Assembly (NCBI RefSeq): GCF_000600295.1
Contig: NZ_JEMG01000001.1
Coordinates: forward strand, 1,493,165-1,557,164
Origin: Hylemonella gracilis str. Niagara R
GTDB lineage: Bacteria > Pseudomonadota > Gammaproteobacteria > Burkholderiales > Burkholderiaceae_C
DNA length: 64,000 nucleotides
Direction: 5' to 3'
Shown piece after piece: positions 10,514 to 19,786 of the stretch. The notes under the pieces were generated by a model. That model saw nothing but the letters and a program-made list of their open reading frames with translations, searched no databases and was not told the DNA's origin. Each line of letters begins with the position of its first letter. Positions within the stretch are counted from its first letter, which is position 1. A program made the translations under genes and the position numbers.

Positions 10514-11506
10514 ATGAACCGACTGAACCGGAGATCCGCGCTCGCCCTGCTGGGCACCCCGCTGGTCGGCGGCCTGGCCTCGCTGTCCTCGCCCCTGGCG
10601 CTGGCGCAAAACTTCCCCAGCAAGCCGCTGCGCATCGTCGTGCCATTCGGCGCGGGCGGCGTGGCCGACCTGACCGCACGCATCGTCGCGCAGAAGCTCA
10701 ACGAACTGCTGGGCCAGCCCGTGGTGATCGAGAACAAACCCGGTGCCGGCGGCGTCGGTGCGTCCGACCAAGTGGCCAAGTCCACACCCGACGGCCACAC
10801 GCTGCTGCTGATGTCCAACGCCACGGCGGTCAGCGCCACCTTGTTCAAGAGCCTGCCCTACGACTCGGTGAAGGACTTCACGCCGGTCAGCACCCTGGGT
10901 TTCTTCGACATTGGCGTGGTCGTCGCCAGTGACTCCAAGTACAAGACCCTGGGCGAGTTGCTGGCCGACGCCAAGGCCAACCCGGGCAAGCTCAACATCG
11001 GCAGCATCAACATCGGCAGCACGCAAAATCTCTCCGCCGAGCTGTTCAAGTCGGTCGCCGGCATCGACGTGCAGATCGTGCCCTTCAACGGCACGCCCGC
11101 CGTGGTCAATGCCCTGCGTGGCAAGCAGGTTGATGCCGCGGTGGAAATCCTCGCGCCGGTCATGGGTCAGATCAAGGGCGGCGCCCTGCGTGCCCTGGCG
11201 GTGACCAGCGAGAAGCGCTCCGCCGCGCTGCCGGATGTGCAGACCACCAAGGAAGCGGGCCTGCCTGGTTACCTGTCGTCTTCCTGGAACGCGCTGGCCG
11301 TGCCGTCCGCCACGCCCAAGGCCGTGGTGACGCGTCTGCACAAGGAAATCCAGACCGCGCTGGCCGACCCCGAAGTGAGCAAGAAGTTGCGCGAACTCAA
11401 TATCGAACCGCGCGGCCAGACGCCGGAGCAGAGCGCGGCCTTCCTGCAGTCCGAGATCAAGCGCTGGGGCGAGGTGATCGTCAAGGCCAAGGTGCCGCTG
11501 CAGTGA
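10514..11506 (+). CDS. Bug/TctC-family substrate-binding protein
   Basis: 330 aa. The ATG at 10514 follows TAGGAG (10501-10506) and opens a signal peptide (MNRLNRRSALALLGTPLVGG ending ALAQ), so the longer reading from 10463 is rejected. Motifs are PLRIVVPFGAGGVADLTARI, VVIENKPGAGGVGA and PFNGTPAVVNALRGKQVD. It is a periplasmic solute receptor without TctAB partners, probably co-transcribed with the preceding importer and ended by the strong terminator at 11566. The ligand is unknown; carboxylates or aromatic acids are usual. Confidence 0.9.
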   Translation: MNRLNRRSALALLGTPLVGGLASLSSPLALAQNFPSKPLRIVVPFGAGGVADLTARIVAQKLNELLGQPVVIENKPGAGGVGASDQVAKSTPDGHTLLLMSNATAVSATLFKSLPYDSVKDFTPVSTLGFFDIGVVVASDSKYKTLGELLADAKANPGKLNIGSINIGSTQNLSAELFKSVAGIDVQIVPFNGTPAVVNALRGKQVDAAVEILAPVMGQIKGGALRALAVTSEKRSAALPDVQTTKEAGLPGYLSSSWNALAVPSATPKAVVTRLHKEIQTALADPEVSKKLRELNIEPRGQTPEQSAAFLQSEIKRWGEVIVKAKVPLQ

Positions 11507-11565
11507 GCGTCTGCCTCAGGTCTTAGACATTTCCCAACGTCGCGCTTCTAGCGCGCGACACCCTC

Positions 11566-11599
11566 AAGACAGCGGTCCGTCAGGACCGTTGTCTTTTTT
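11566..11599 (+). terminator. Rho-independent terminator after the Bug gene
   Basis: AAGACAGCGGTCC (11566-11578) pairs with GGACCGTTGTCTT (one mismatch) around a 4-nt loop and runs into TTTTTT. It ends the importer/Bug transcription unit before the chemoreceptor gene. Confidence 0.9.
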
Positions 11600-11721
11600 C
11601 ATGCCTGCCATGAAAACAATGCATCGTGTTGGGCTGTGTCTATTTTCCCTTGCCCTCAGAATACGGAGCCCTGAGACAACGGACGCATGGCCCAGGAAGG
11701 CCATCGCGAAAAGGAAAAAAC

Positions 11722-13362
11722 ATGAACTGGTTTGCAATGATGACGGTGCGTCGCAAGTTGACGGTCGGTTTTGGCGCGATTCTTTTGATCCTGGTGTTTC
11801 TGACGCTCGCTGGCTTGCGCGAGGTCGGGACCATCAAGCAAGCCCTGGAGGAAAACTCCGCGAAGAATTCCCTGATTCAGCGTTACGCGATCAATTTCCG
11901 GGGCAGCGCGCACGACCGGGCCATCGCCATCCGCGACGTGGCGGCCTCGGTCAGCGCAGAGGAACTGCGCCGCGAGATCGCGGAAATCGAGCGACTCACA
12001 GCCTTCTACGCCAAGTCGGCCGTTCCTCTGGACCAGATGTTGGCGCAAGATCGCTCTGTCCATCCCGAGGTGCCCAAGCTGCTGGCCGCGATCAAGGAGA
12101 CCGAGGCCAGGGTTCTGCCTTTGATCAACCAGGTCATCCAGTTGCGCAGCCAGGACCAGCGCGAGGCCGCGCAGCAGATTGTGTGGCGTGACTTGAAGCC
12201 GCTGTTCGTCGAATGGCTGGCGCGCATCAACGCCTTGATCGATTTCGAGGAAGAGGTGATTCAGCAGCGCCTGGCCGAAGCCCAGGGCACTGCGATCGGC
12301 TTTTCGACCCTGATGATCGCCTGGACGGTCGTGGCCGTCCTGCTGGGTGCCGTTGGGGCGACGCTGATTTCCCGCTCGGTGTCGCGCGCCCTGGGTGCCG
12401 AACCCTGGCAGGTCAAGGCGGTGGCCGACGATATCCGTTCCGGCAACCTCGCTTCCGATGTCGACACGCGGGGCGCGGGTCAGGACAGCGTGATGGCCGC
12501 CATGAAGATGATGCGTGATGGCCTGCTCTCGGTGGTCTCGGGCGTGCGGGCCTCGGCCCAGCAGGTGGCCGTCTCCGCGGTCGAGATCGAGCGTGGCAAC
12601 CAGGATTTGTCGCGGCGCACCGAAAGCCAGGCCAGCGCGCTGGAGCAGACCGCGGCGTCGATGGAGGAACTGGGTTCCACCGTGCGGCAGAACGCCGACA
12701 GCGCGCAGCAGGCCAATCAACTCGCGCAAAACGCCAGCACGGTCGCGATGCAAGGGGGCGAGGTGATGGCCGAAGTGGTGGCCACCATGAAGGACATCAA
12801 CGAAAGCGCCAGGAAGATCGCCGACATCATCGGCGTGATCGACGGCATCGCCTTCCAGACCAACATCCTCGCGCTCAATGCCGCCGTGGAAGCCGCGCGC
12901 GCGGGTGAGCAGGGCCGCGGTTTCGCCGTCGTCGCGGCGGAGGTGCGCAGCCTGGCCGGACGCAGCGCGGAAGCCGCGCGCCAAATCAAGACGCTGATCA
13001 GCGCCAGTGTTGAGCGTGTCGAGCAAGGCGGCGCGTTGGTGGACCGCGCGGGCGCGACCATGGACGAGGTGGTGGCCAGCATACGCAAGGTGACCGAACT
13101 GATGGGTGAGATCAGCACCGCCAGCGCGGAGCAGAGCGCGGGTGTGCTGGAGGTGGGCGAGGCCATCAGCGGCATGGACCAGACCACCCAACAGAACGCG
13201 GCGCTGGTGGAGCAAATGACTTCCGCGGCGGCCGACCTGAAGAATCAGGCGCATGAACTGGTTCGGGCCGTCGCGGTCTTCAAGCTGGACGGGGCTGAAT
13301 CGGGTGCCGCCACGCCCGTGCCGGGGCGGGCCGGGCAGCCGGGCGTGCTCAGCCTGGCCTGA
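11722..13362 (+). CDS. Methyl-accepting chemotaxis protein
   Basis: 546 aa from the ATG at 11722 (AAGGA at 11711-11715); longer upstream readings lack a ribosome site. The order is TM1 (about residues 13-33), a periplasmic four-helix sensor domain (about 35-190), TM2 (about 192-215), HAMP, then a long coiled-coil signalling domain. The conserved tip [20 protein letters not shown] is near 373-392. The C-terminus lacks a CheR/CheB-binding pentapeptide. It probably senses a small ligand and signals through CheA/CheW, which are not in this window. Proximity to aromatic uptake genes makes an aromatic acid attractant possible but unproven. Confidence 0.92.
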   Translation: MNWFAMMTVRRKLTVGFGAILLILVFLTLAGLREVGTIKQALEENSAKNSLIQRYAINFRGSAHDRAIAIRDVAASVSAEELRREIAEIERLTAFYAKSAVPLDQMLAQDRSVHPEVPKLLAAIKETEARVLPLINQVIQLRSQDQREAAQQIVWRDLKPLFVEWLARINALIDFEEEVIQQRLAEAQGTAIGFSTLMIAWTVVAVLLGAVGATLISRSVSRALGAEPWQVKAVADDIRSGNLASDVDTRGAGQDSVMAAMKMMRDGLLSVVSGVRASAQQVAVSAVEIERGNQDLSRRTESQASALEQTAASMEELGSTVRQNADSAQQANQLAQNASTVAMQGGEVMAEVVATMKDINESARKIADIIGVIDGIAFQTNILALNAAVEAARAGEQGRGFAVVAAEVRSLAGRSAEAARQIKTLISASVERVEQGGALVDRAGATMDEVVASIRKVTELMGEISTASAEQSAGVLEVGEAISGMDQTTQQNAALVEQMTSAAADLKNQAHELVRAVAVFKLDGAESGAATPVPGRAGQPGVLSLA

Positions 13363-13364
13363 GA

Positions 13365-14237
13365 TCAGCCGGTCGTTCCACTGGCCTTGCGGCTGCGCAT
13401 CAGCAGCAGCAAGGCCAGTGCGGCCGAGGCCAGCATCAGCAGCAGACTGACCGCGTTGAGCACCGGGGTGGCGCCCTCGCGCATGCGGCCGTACATCAGC
13501 ACGGTCAGCGGGGCGTCGGAGCCCACCAGCATCAGCGTGGTGTTGAAGTTCTCGAAGGACATCAGGAAGGCCATGGCCGCAGCGCCCACCATGCTGGGCC
13601 ACAGCCAGGGCAGAGTGATGGTGCGCAGCACCGTGACGCGGTTGGCGCCCAGGTCCAGCGCGGCTTCTTCCAGGGACCGATCGAAGCGGCGCAGGCGCGC
13701 CGCGATGGTCAGCGTGGCGATGGTCGCGATGTAGCAAAACTGGCCCAGGATCACCAGGGGCAGGCCGGGGCGCAGAAAGTCCAGCTCCAGGCCCCAGACC
13801 TCGTCGGCGAAGTTGGCCAGGCGACTGGCGAAGGCGAGGATGGAGATGCCCAGGATCACACCCGGGATGACCAGTGGCGCCATGCTCAGCAGCGCCAGCG
13901 CGCGCTTGCCCGGGAAGTCAAAACGCTCCAGCAGGAAGGCGTTGCAGGTGCCCACCACCACCGAGAGCAGGGTGACCCACAGCGCCACCCAGGCGCTGAT
14001 GGCGATGCTGCCCAGCAACTCGGCATCGTGCAGCAAGCCGGTGCGGCCATCACCTTCGCCTTGGGCCAGAAACCAGTCCAGCGTGAAGCCTTGCCAGGGT
14101 GGCGTTGGGTAGTCGGCGTTGTTGAAGGCAAAGACTGCCACCACCGTCAGTGGCAGGAAGAGGAAGACAAAAAAACCGAGCACGAACAGATGCAGGCCAT
14201 GGCGCTGGGCCGGGGGGCGGGGCAGGCTGGGAATCAT
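13365..14237 (-). CDS. potC: ABC transporter permease, PotC type
   Basis: A 290-aa membrane protein with six hydrophobic segments and the coupling motif EEAALDLGANRVTVLRTITLP. It is the last gene of a minus-strand importer operon (binding protein, ATPase, PotB, PotC) of the spermidine/putrescine type. It converges with the chemoreceptor gene, with only 2 bp between the two stops. The polyamine assignment is by family; 4-aminobutyrate or other amines are alternatives. Confidence 0.85.
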   Translation of the reverse strand: MIPSLPRPPAQRHGLHLFVLGFFVFLFLPLTVVAVFAFNNADYPTPPWQGFTLDWFLAQGEGDGRTGLLHDAELLGSIAISAWVALWVTLLSVVVGTCNAFLLERFDFPGKRALALLSMAPLVIPGVILGISILAFASRLANFADEVWGLELDFLRPGLPLVILGQFCYIATIATLTIAARLRRFDRSLEEAALDLGANRVTVLRTITLPWLWPSMVGAAAMAFLMSFENFNTTLMLVGSDAPLTVLMYGRMREGATPVLNAVSLLLMLASAALALLLLMRSRKASGTTG

Positions 14238-14283
14238 GGTGTTTTCCTCGCGCGCGTGTTCATTCCAACGACCGGGTCTCGCC

Positions 14284-15153
14284 TCAAGAGGACTGCATCA
14301 CGGCGCCGAGCCGCTGCCGCGTCAGGCGCAGCCCCGCCCACACCAGCAGGCTGGACAGCACCAGCAGCAGGAAGCCGAAGGCCGCGCCCTGGTTCCAGTT
14401 GAAGCGGGTGATGAACTGGGTGTAGATCTGCTCGGTGAACCAGAGTGAGTTCTTGCCACCCAGCAGCGTCGGCGTGAGGTAGTTGCCCAGGCAAAGCATG
14501 AACACCACGATGCAACCCGAGGCCATGCCCGGCGCGGCGTGCGGGATCACGATGCGCCAGAGGATGCTGGTGTGGCTGCCGCCCAGGTCGTAGGCGGCTT
14601 CGATCAGGCTGTTGTCCAGGCTCTCCAGGCTGTTGACCAGGGGGATCACCATGAACAGCAGCGAGGCATAGACCAGGCCCACGAGGATGGTGGCGTCGTG
14701 GTAGAGCAGTTCCACCGGCTGCGCGGCCAAGCCCGTGGCCTGCAGCAGGCTGGAGACCACGCCGGTCTCGCGCAGCAGGATCAGCCAGCCCAGGGTGCGC
14801 ACCATCTCGCTGACCCAGAAGGGCAGCAGGCACAGCACCAGCAGCGCCATCTTGGCGCGGCCTTGCGCCACCTTGGCGATGTGCCAGGCCACGGGAAAGG
14901 CCAGCAGCAGGGTCAGAGCCGTCGCCAGCAGGGAGATCACCGCCGTGCGCACATAGGTGCGCCAGTAGAGCGGCTCGTCAATGAAGGTGCGGTACTGGTC
15001 CAGGCTGTAGGCGTACTCGCCAGGCCCGACGCGGGCCTGCAGAGACAGCAGCAGCAGGTCGATGTGGGGCAAAACGACCAGGGCGCCCAGCCAGAGCAGG
15101 GCGGGCGCCAGCAGCAGGGCCAGCATCCAGCGGCGGGGGCTTGTCGTGTCCAT
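14284..15153 (-). CDS. potB: ABC transporter permease, PotB type
   Basis: A 289-aa polytopic membrane protein with the EAA-type loop IEAAYDLGGSHTSILWRIVIP and an N-terminal hydrophobic segment (LLLAPALLWLGALVVLPHI). It sits between the ATPase and PotC-type genes with short gaps (28 and 46 bp), consistent with one transcript. It should form the heterodimeric channel with the PotC-type protein. Confidence 0.85.
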   Translation of the reverse strand: MDTTSPRRWMLALLLAPALLWLGALVVLPHIDLLLLSLQARVGPGEYAYSLDQYRTFIDEPLYWRTYVRTAVISLLATALTLLLAFPVAWHIAKVAQGRAKMALLVLCLLPFWVSEMVRTLGWLILLRETGVVSSLLQATGLAAQPVELLYHDATILVGLVYASLLFMVIPLVNSLESLDNSLIEAAYDLGGSHTSILWRIVIPHAAPGMASGCIVVFMLCLGNYLTPTLLGGKNSLWFTEQIYTQFITRFNWNQGAAFGFLLLVLSSLLVWAGLRLTRQRLGAVMQSS

Positions 15154-15181
15154 GAGGTCCGGCGCGGTAGAGGTGCGGGCC

Positions 15182-16312
15182 TCAGGCCGCGAAGCACCAG
15201 GCCTGCTCGGGCCGGTAGCTGAACAGCACGCCGTCGCCCGCGCGCAGGTCGGCCAGGCGGCCGGTCAGGGGCAGGGCGATGTGAAGCATCTGGCCGCTGT
15301 CGTCCTCGCGCACCTGCACCGTGGAGTTGCCGCCATCGAACAGCACGCTCTGCACCCGGGCGTGGCAGCGCAGTCCTTCCGGAGTCTGTGCCAGCTCACT
15401 GGCCGTGCGGCCGATATCGATAGCTTCCGGCCGCACGAAGAGTTGCGCCGTGTCCCCCGCGCGCAACCCTTTGGCGTTGCCGGCGCGCCGCCCCTGCAGC
15501 GCCAGGCCAGCGGCCGTGCGCAAGGTGACCAGTTCACCGTCGATGTGCTCCACGCGACCTTCCACGCGGTTGTTGTGGCCAACAAAACCCGCGACGAAGG
15601 CGCTGGCCGGTTCGTAATAGAGCTGCTGCGGTCGGCCGACCTGTTCGAAGCGGCCTTGGTTCATCACTGCCACCTGGTCGGACATGACCAGCGCCTCGGA
15701 CTGGTCGTGCGTGATGTAGACGAAGGTGGTGCCGACCTCGGCCTGCAGCTGCTTGAGTTCCACCTTCATGTGCTCGCGCAGCTTCATGTCCAGCGCGCCC
15801 AGCGGTTCGTCGAGCAGCAGCAGCGTGGGCTCCAGCACCAGCGCGCGCGCGATGGCCACGCGCTGCTTCTGCCCGCCGGAGAGCTGCTCGATGCGCTTGT
15901 CCTCGATGCCGGGCAGGCCCACGCGCCTCAGCATGTCGCGCACCTTGTCCCGGGCCACGGCGCGCTTGAGTTTGCGCACGCCGCCGCGCTGCGTGAGGCC
16001 GTAGGCGATGTTCTCGCCCACGCTCATCATCGGAAACAGCGCCAGGTGCTGGAACACCATGTTGACCGGCCGCCGGTTGGGCGGCACGCCCAGCATGGAC
16101 GCGCCCTTGATGCGGATGTCGCCCGTGTCGGGCGAGATGAAACCCGCGACCATGCGCAGCAGCGTGGTCTTGCCGCAGCCCGAAGGCCCCAGGATGGAGA
16201 AGAAGGAGCCTGAGCGGACCGACAGGCTCAGGTCCTCGACCGCCGTGTACGTGCCGTAACGCTTGCCCAGGGCGCGGATGTCGAGGTCGGTGTCGTCGCT
16301 GCTCATGCTCAT
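15182..16312 (-). CDS. potA: ABC transporter ATP-binding protein, PotA type
   Basis: 376 aa. Walker A LGPSGCGKTTLLR is near residue 41, LSGGQKQRVAIARAL near 144 and Walker B LLLLDEPLGALDMKLRE near 165, followed by YITHDQSEALVMSD. A C-terminal TOBE domain (residues about 290-370, VRPEAIDIGR) is typical of PotA/MalK-like ATPases. Two ATGs 6 nt apart at the N-terminus could each serve as start. It powers import through the PotB/PotC channel encoded downstream. Confidence 0.88.
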   Translation of the reverse strand: MSMSSDDTDLDIRALGKRYGTYTAVEDLSLSVRSGSFFSILGPSGCGKTTLLRMVAGFISPDTGDIRIKGASMLGVPPNRRPVNMVFQHLALFPMMSVGENIAYGLTQRGGVRKLKRAVARDKVRDMLRRVGLPGIEDKRIEQLSGGQKQRVAIARALVLEPTLLLLDEPLGALDMKLREHMKVELKQLQAEVGTTFVYITHDQSEALVMSDQVAVMNQGRFEQVGRPQQLYYEPASAFVAGFVGHNNRVEGRVEHIDGELVTLRTAAGLALQGRRAGNAKGLRAGDTAQLFVRPEAIDIGRTASELAQTPEGLRCHARVQSVLFDGGNSTVQVREDDSGQMLHIALPLTGRLADLRAGDGVLFSYRPEQAWCFAA

Positions 16313-16391
16313 GGGATAGCTTCGCCCTGCGGTGCCGAGCGCCTTCGGGCAGCCCGGTGGCGCTCATGCGTCGCCAGGCCTGGAAGTCTCC

Positions 16392-17459
16392 TTATTGCGC
16401 GGCTTTCACGCGGTCGAGCACACGGCCTTCGATGTCCTCGATGCCGGCGGGCACGGCCGGGTACCACTTGATGTTCTTCAGCGCGGCTTCGGGGAAGCTG
16501 TCGGCGAACTGTTTCTTCAGCGTCTCGTTCATCAACTGGTCCGCGCCCTTGCTGGCCGTGAAGTTGCCGGCTGCGCTGGCCACCTTGGCCGCAATCTCGG
16601 GGCGCAGGTTGAAGTTGATCCAGGCGTAGGCGGCGGCATCGTTGCGGCCCTTGGCCGGAATCGCGTAGGTGTCCACCCAGCCCAGTGCGCCGGACTTGGG
16701 CGCGATGAACTTGATCTCGGGCTGGGTCTTGTTCAGCGCCCAACCGCCCGTGTCCCACATCATGGCCGTGGTCAATTCACCCGAGCGCAGGCCGGCGAGC
16801 AGTTGGTCCTTGCCGTCCCAGTAAAACTTGACGTTTTTCTTGCAGTTGATCATGGTCTGGCCGACTTCGTTCATCAGCGCCGCGTAGCCCTTGGCGTCGT
16901 TGTAGAGCGCGAAGGGGTTCTTGCCGCTGGCGAAAGCAAAGGCGATCAGCGTCGGGCGCTTCAGGCGCATGCTGACCTTGCCCGCGTTCTCGGGGGCGCA
17001 AAGGTCGGGGTAGTCCGTGGCCTTGGAGGTCTTGGTGTTGACCACCAGGCCGTCCGTGCCCCAGATGTGCGGCAGACCGTAGACCTTGCCGTCCACCGTG
17101 GTGTTGGCCTGGGTGGCTTCCAGCATGGAAGGAATGAAGAGCTCGCGCTTGATCTTGGACAGGTCCAGCGGCTTGTAGATGCGGAATTCGGTCTGCGGCC
17201 CGGCGATGCGGTCCTGGCTGGGTTGCGCGAGGTCAAAGCCGGCGCCTCCGGTGGCGCGCAGCTTGGAAATCATCTCCTCGTTGTTGGAGAGCGTGATCTC
17301 GACCTTGATGCCGGTTTCCTTGGTGAACTGCTCCACCACGTCCTTGGGCGCGTAGTCGGCCCAAGTCAATAGCCGCAAGGTCTTGTTCTGGGCCTGGGCG
17401 AGGCCGGCGGTGGCCAGGCACAGGGCAGCCAGGGTGATGCAGGTCAAGGTGCGCTTCAT
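16392..17459 (-). CDS. potD: ABC transporter periplasmic binding protein, PotD-like (polyamine type)
   Basis: 355 aa from the ATG at 17457-17459, which opens a signal peptide (MKRTLTCITLAALCLATAG, ending AQAQ); a longer reading from 17567 only adds non-conserved sequence. The mature part begins KTLRLLTWADYAPKDVVEQF, the PotD/SBP_bac_8 pattern, with YGLPHIWGTDGLVVNT in the hinge region. It is the first gene of the importer operon. The 217-bp gap upstream (17460-17676) holds the promoter and several short GC-rich inverted repeats. Putrescine/spermidine is the usual ligand class; the specificity is not visible. Confidence 0.85.
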   Translation of the reverse strand: MKRTLTCITLAALCLATAGLAQAQNKTLRLLTWADYAPKDVVEQFTKETGIKVEITLSNNEEMISKLRATGGAGFDLAQPSQDRIAGPQTEFRIYKPLDLSKIKRELFIPSMLEATQANTTVDGKVYGLPHIWGTDGLVVNTKTSKATDYPDLCAPENAGKVSMRLKRPTLIAFAFASGKNPFALYNDAKGYAALMNEVGQTMINCKKNVKFYWDGKDQLLAGLRSGELTTAMMWDTGGWALNKTQPEIKFIAPKSGALGWVDTYAIPAKGRNDAAAYAWINFNLRPEIAAKVASAAGNFTASKGADQLMNETLKKQFADSFPEAALKNIKWYPAVPAGIEDIEGRVLDRVKAAQ

Positions 17460-17676
17460 GGGAGGCTCGCTTTCTCGCAAACAATCTAGAATGACGTGGA
17501 TGTGAAAAGACCGTGGCGCCAGGGATGGCGCCGCCGCACCCGCGTGCGGGCGCAGGCGTCGTGTCACATTACCACAGCATTTTTGATGCCTGGTGACAGG
17601 CCGCCACCGGCAGGGCGTGCGTTTCTACCGTGTCGGCATTACCGGTACTCCAGCAGAGCACCCGCCCCGGCGCGAT

Positions 17677-18867
17677 TCAGCCCAAGGCCTGCGCGAAGAC
17701 CCGGCCCAGCGTGGCGATGCCCTCTTCAATCTGCGCGGGCGGCACGGTCACGAAGCTCAGGCGCAGGGTGTTGGCGTGCTTCTGGTTCGAAGCCGCGAAG
17801 AAGGGTGCGCCCGGAACGTAGGCCACACCGGCCTCGACGGCACGGTCCAGCAGGGCGGTCGCATCCAGCGACTGCGGCAGCTCGACCCAGAAAAACATGC
17901 CGCCCACCGGTGCGTTCCAGCGGCAGCCGATGCCGAGCAGATGGCGCTGCAACGCGGCCTGCATGGCATCACGCTGGGCCTTGTAGCGCGCGCGGATGGT
18001 CGGCACATGTTCGGTCAGGAAACCGTCTTTGATGACTTCGTGCACCACGCGCTGGTTGAAGCCCGGCGTGTGCAGATCGGCCGCCTGCTTGGCCTGCAGC
18101 AGCTTGGGGTAGAGCGTCTTGGGGGCGACCACGTAACCCAGGCGCAGGCCTGGCGCCAAAACCTTGGAGAAGGAACCCAGGTAGATGGCTCCGCCGTTGT
18201 CGCCGATGCCCAGTTGTGCGCTCAGCGGCGCGGGGGGCGGCGCGTCGAACCAGAGGTCGCCATAGGGGTTGTCTTCCACGATGGGCAGGCCGATGGTGGC
18301 CGCTTTCTCGGCAAGTTGCGCGCGGCGCTGAGCCGACAGGCAACGCCCGCTCGGGTTCTGGAAGTTGGGCAGCAGGTACATGAAGCGCGCACCACGTGCG
18401 GCTTCCAGCGCTTCGGGCAGGGGGCCTTCGTCGTCGCCTTCTATGGCGGTGAAATCGCATTCAAACGGTGCAAAGGCCTGCAGCGCGCCCAGGTAGGTGG
18501 GCGATTCGACCGCCACCCGGCTGCCCGGATCGACCAGTACCTTACCGACTAGATCCAGGCCTTGTTGAGAACCGGTGGTGATCAGCACCTGATCGGCGTC
18601 GACCTGCACACCCTGACTGGTCAGCTCGGCCGCCACCCATGAACGCAGCGGGGCATAACCTTCGCTGGCTGCGTACTGCAGCGCCTCGCGTGGTGTGTCG
18701 CGCAGCACACGCGCCGTGGCTTCGGCCATGGCGGCGATGGGGAAGGTTTCGGCGGCGGGCAGGCCCCCCGCCAGCGAGATGATGCCGGGGCGTTCGGTGA
18801 CCTTGAGGATTTCGCGGATGGTCGAGGGATTCAGTCGTGCGGCGCGGCGGGCCAGGGTCCAGGGCAT
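17677..18867 (-). CDS. PLP-dependent aminotransferase (2-aminoadipate transaminase/LysN-like)
   Basis: A 396-aa fold-type I aminotransferase of the MocR/LysN-like class. Landmarks are LAGGLPAAETFP, ITTGSQQGLDLVGK, LLPNFQNPSGRCLS, and the PLP-lysine segment GSFSKVLAPGLRLGYVV. It has no winged-helix domain, so it is an enzyme, not a MocR regulator. It lies upstream of, and on the same strand as, the PotD-like operon, with the aroE-like gene further upstream. It may deaminate the imported amine or amino acid, which is inference only. Confidence 0.85.
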   Translation of the reverse strand: MPWTLARRAARLNPSTIREILKVTERPGIISLAGGLPAAETFPIAAMAEATARVLRDTPREALQYAASEGYAPLRSWVAAELTSQGVQVDADQVLITTGSQQGLDLVGKVLVDPGSRVAVESPTYLGALQAFAPFECDFTAIEGDDEGPLPEALEAARGARFMYLLPNFQNPSGRCLSAQRRAQLAEKAATIGLPIVEDNPYGDLWFDAPPPAPLSAQLGIGDNGGAIYLGSFSKVLAPGLRLGYVVAPKTLYPKLLQAKQAADLHTPGFNQRVVHEVIKDGFLTEHVPTIRARYKAQRDAMQAALQRHLLGIGCRWNAPVGGMFFWVELPQSLDATALLDRAVEAGVAYVPGAPFFAASNQKHANTLRLSFVTVPPAQIEEGIATLGRVFAQALG

Positions 18868-18914
18868 CGGGTTCTCCGGGGATGTGGAACGGTGGGGACA
18901 ACAGGGTGGGGGCG

Positions 18915-19784
18915 TCAGAACGTGGCTTCGACGGCGCGGCGCAGCGCGGGCGTCACTTCGGGCAGCAGGCCAAACCAGTGCTGGAAGGCGGCGCGCGCCT
19001 GGTGCAGCAGCATGCCCAGGCCGTTGACGGTGACATGCTGGCCAGCAGGGCGCAGCCGTGCCGCCGCCAGCAGCGGGGTTTCCAGCGGGGTGTAGATCAC
19101 GTCACAGACCAGGGCTGTGGGCGGCAGGGCGTCGAGTCGGAGATCCAACGCCTCCTGGCCCGTCATACCCAGGCTGGTGGTGTTGACTAACTGGGCGCAG
19201 CCCTCCAGCGCGGCGTGACGCTGGTCCCAGGGCAAGGCCAGCCAGCGGGTGCCTGGGTAATGCGCGCCGAATTCGGCGGCCAGCGCCTGGGCCTTGTCCA
19301 GGCTGCGGTTGCAGATGCGGATCTCGGGCGCGCCTTGTTCACCCAGCACGGCCAGCACGGCGCGCGCCGCGCCGCCTGCGCCCAGCACGGCCATGGGGCC
19401 CGAGGTGGGGCCGGCATCGGCGCGCCAACCGGGGCAGGCTTCGCGCAGGCTCTGGATGTATCCCTCGGCGTCGGTGTTGTAGCCCACCAGGGCGCCGTCC
19501 TTCACCACCAGGGTGTTGACCGCGCCGATGCGCGCGGCCAGCGGGTCCACCCGGTCCAGCAGCGCGAGCGCGGCCACCTTGTGTGGGATGGTCAGGTTGC
19601 AGCCCGCGAAACCCATGGCCTTGAGGCCGCGCAGGGCGTCGGGCAGGTTGGTCGCCTGCACCGGCAGCATGACGTAGTCGCCCTTGACGCCGTGTTCGCG
19701 GATCCAATGGCCGTGGATGACGGGCGAGCGGGAGTAACGGACAGGCCAGCCCATGATGCCGGCGAGGGTGTAGGTGGGGTCCAT
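18915..19784 (-). CDS. Shikimate/quinate dehydrogenase (AroE family)
   Basis: A 289-aa AroE-type NAD(P) oxidoreductase. The substrate site has YSRSPVIHGHW near residue 17, catalytic Lys in CNLTIPHK and Asp in YNTDAEG; the dinucleotide site is LGAGGAARAVLAVL. It reduces 3-dehydroshikimate or oxidises shikimate/quinate. It starts 2 bp after the LysR gene stop, so the two are one unit, divergent from the protocatechuate operon. That context favours a catabolic quinate/shikimate dehydrogenase feeding protocatechuate over the biosynthetic AroE. Confidence 0.85.
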   Translation of the reverse strand: MDPTYTLAGIMGWPVRYSRSPVIHGHWIREHGVKGDYVMLPVQATNLPDALRGLKAMGFAGCNLTIPHKVAALALLDRVDPLAARIGAVNTLVVKDGALVGYNTDAEGYIQSLREACPGWRADAGPTSGPMAVLGAGGAARAVLAVLGEQGAPEIRICNRSLDKAQALAAEFGAHYPGTRWLALPWDQRHAALEGCAQLVNTTSLGMTGQEALDLRLDALPPTALVCDVIYTPLETPLLAAARLRPAGQHVTVNGLGMLLHQARAAFQHWFGLLPEVTPALRRAVEATF

Positions 19785-19786
19785 GT

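Noticed and set aside
11656-13737. Long open frame (693 codons) on the minus strand opposite the chemoreceptor
   Set aside because: High G+C creates long antisense frames; composition is His/Arg/Gly-rich without any domain, and the plus strand encodes an intact chemoreceptor.
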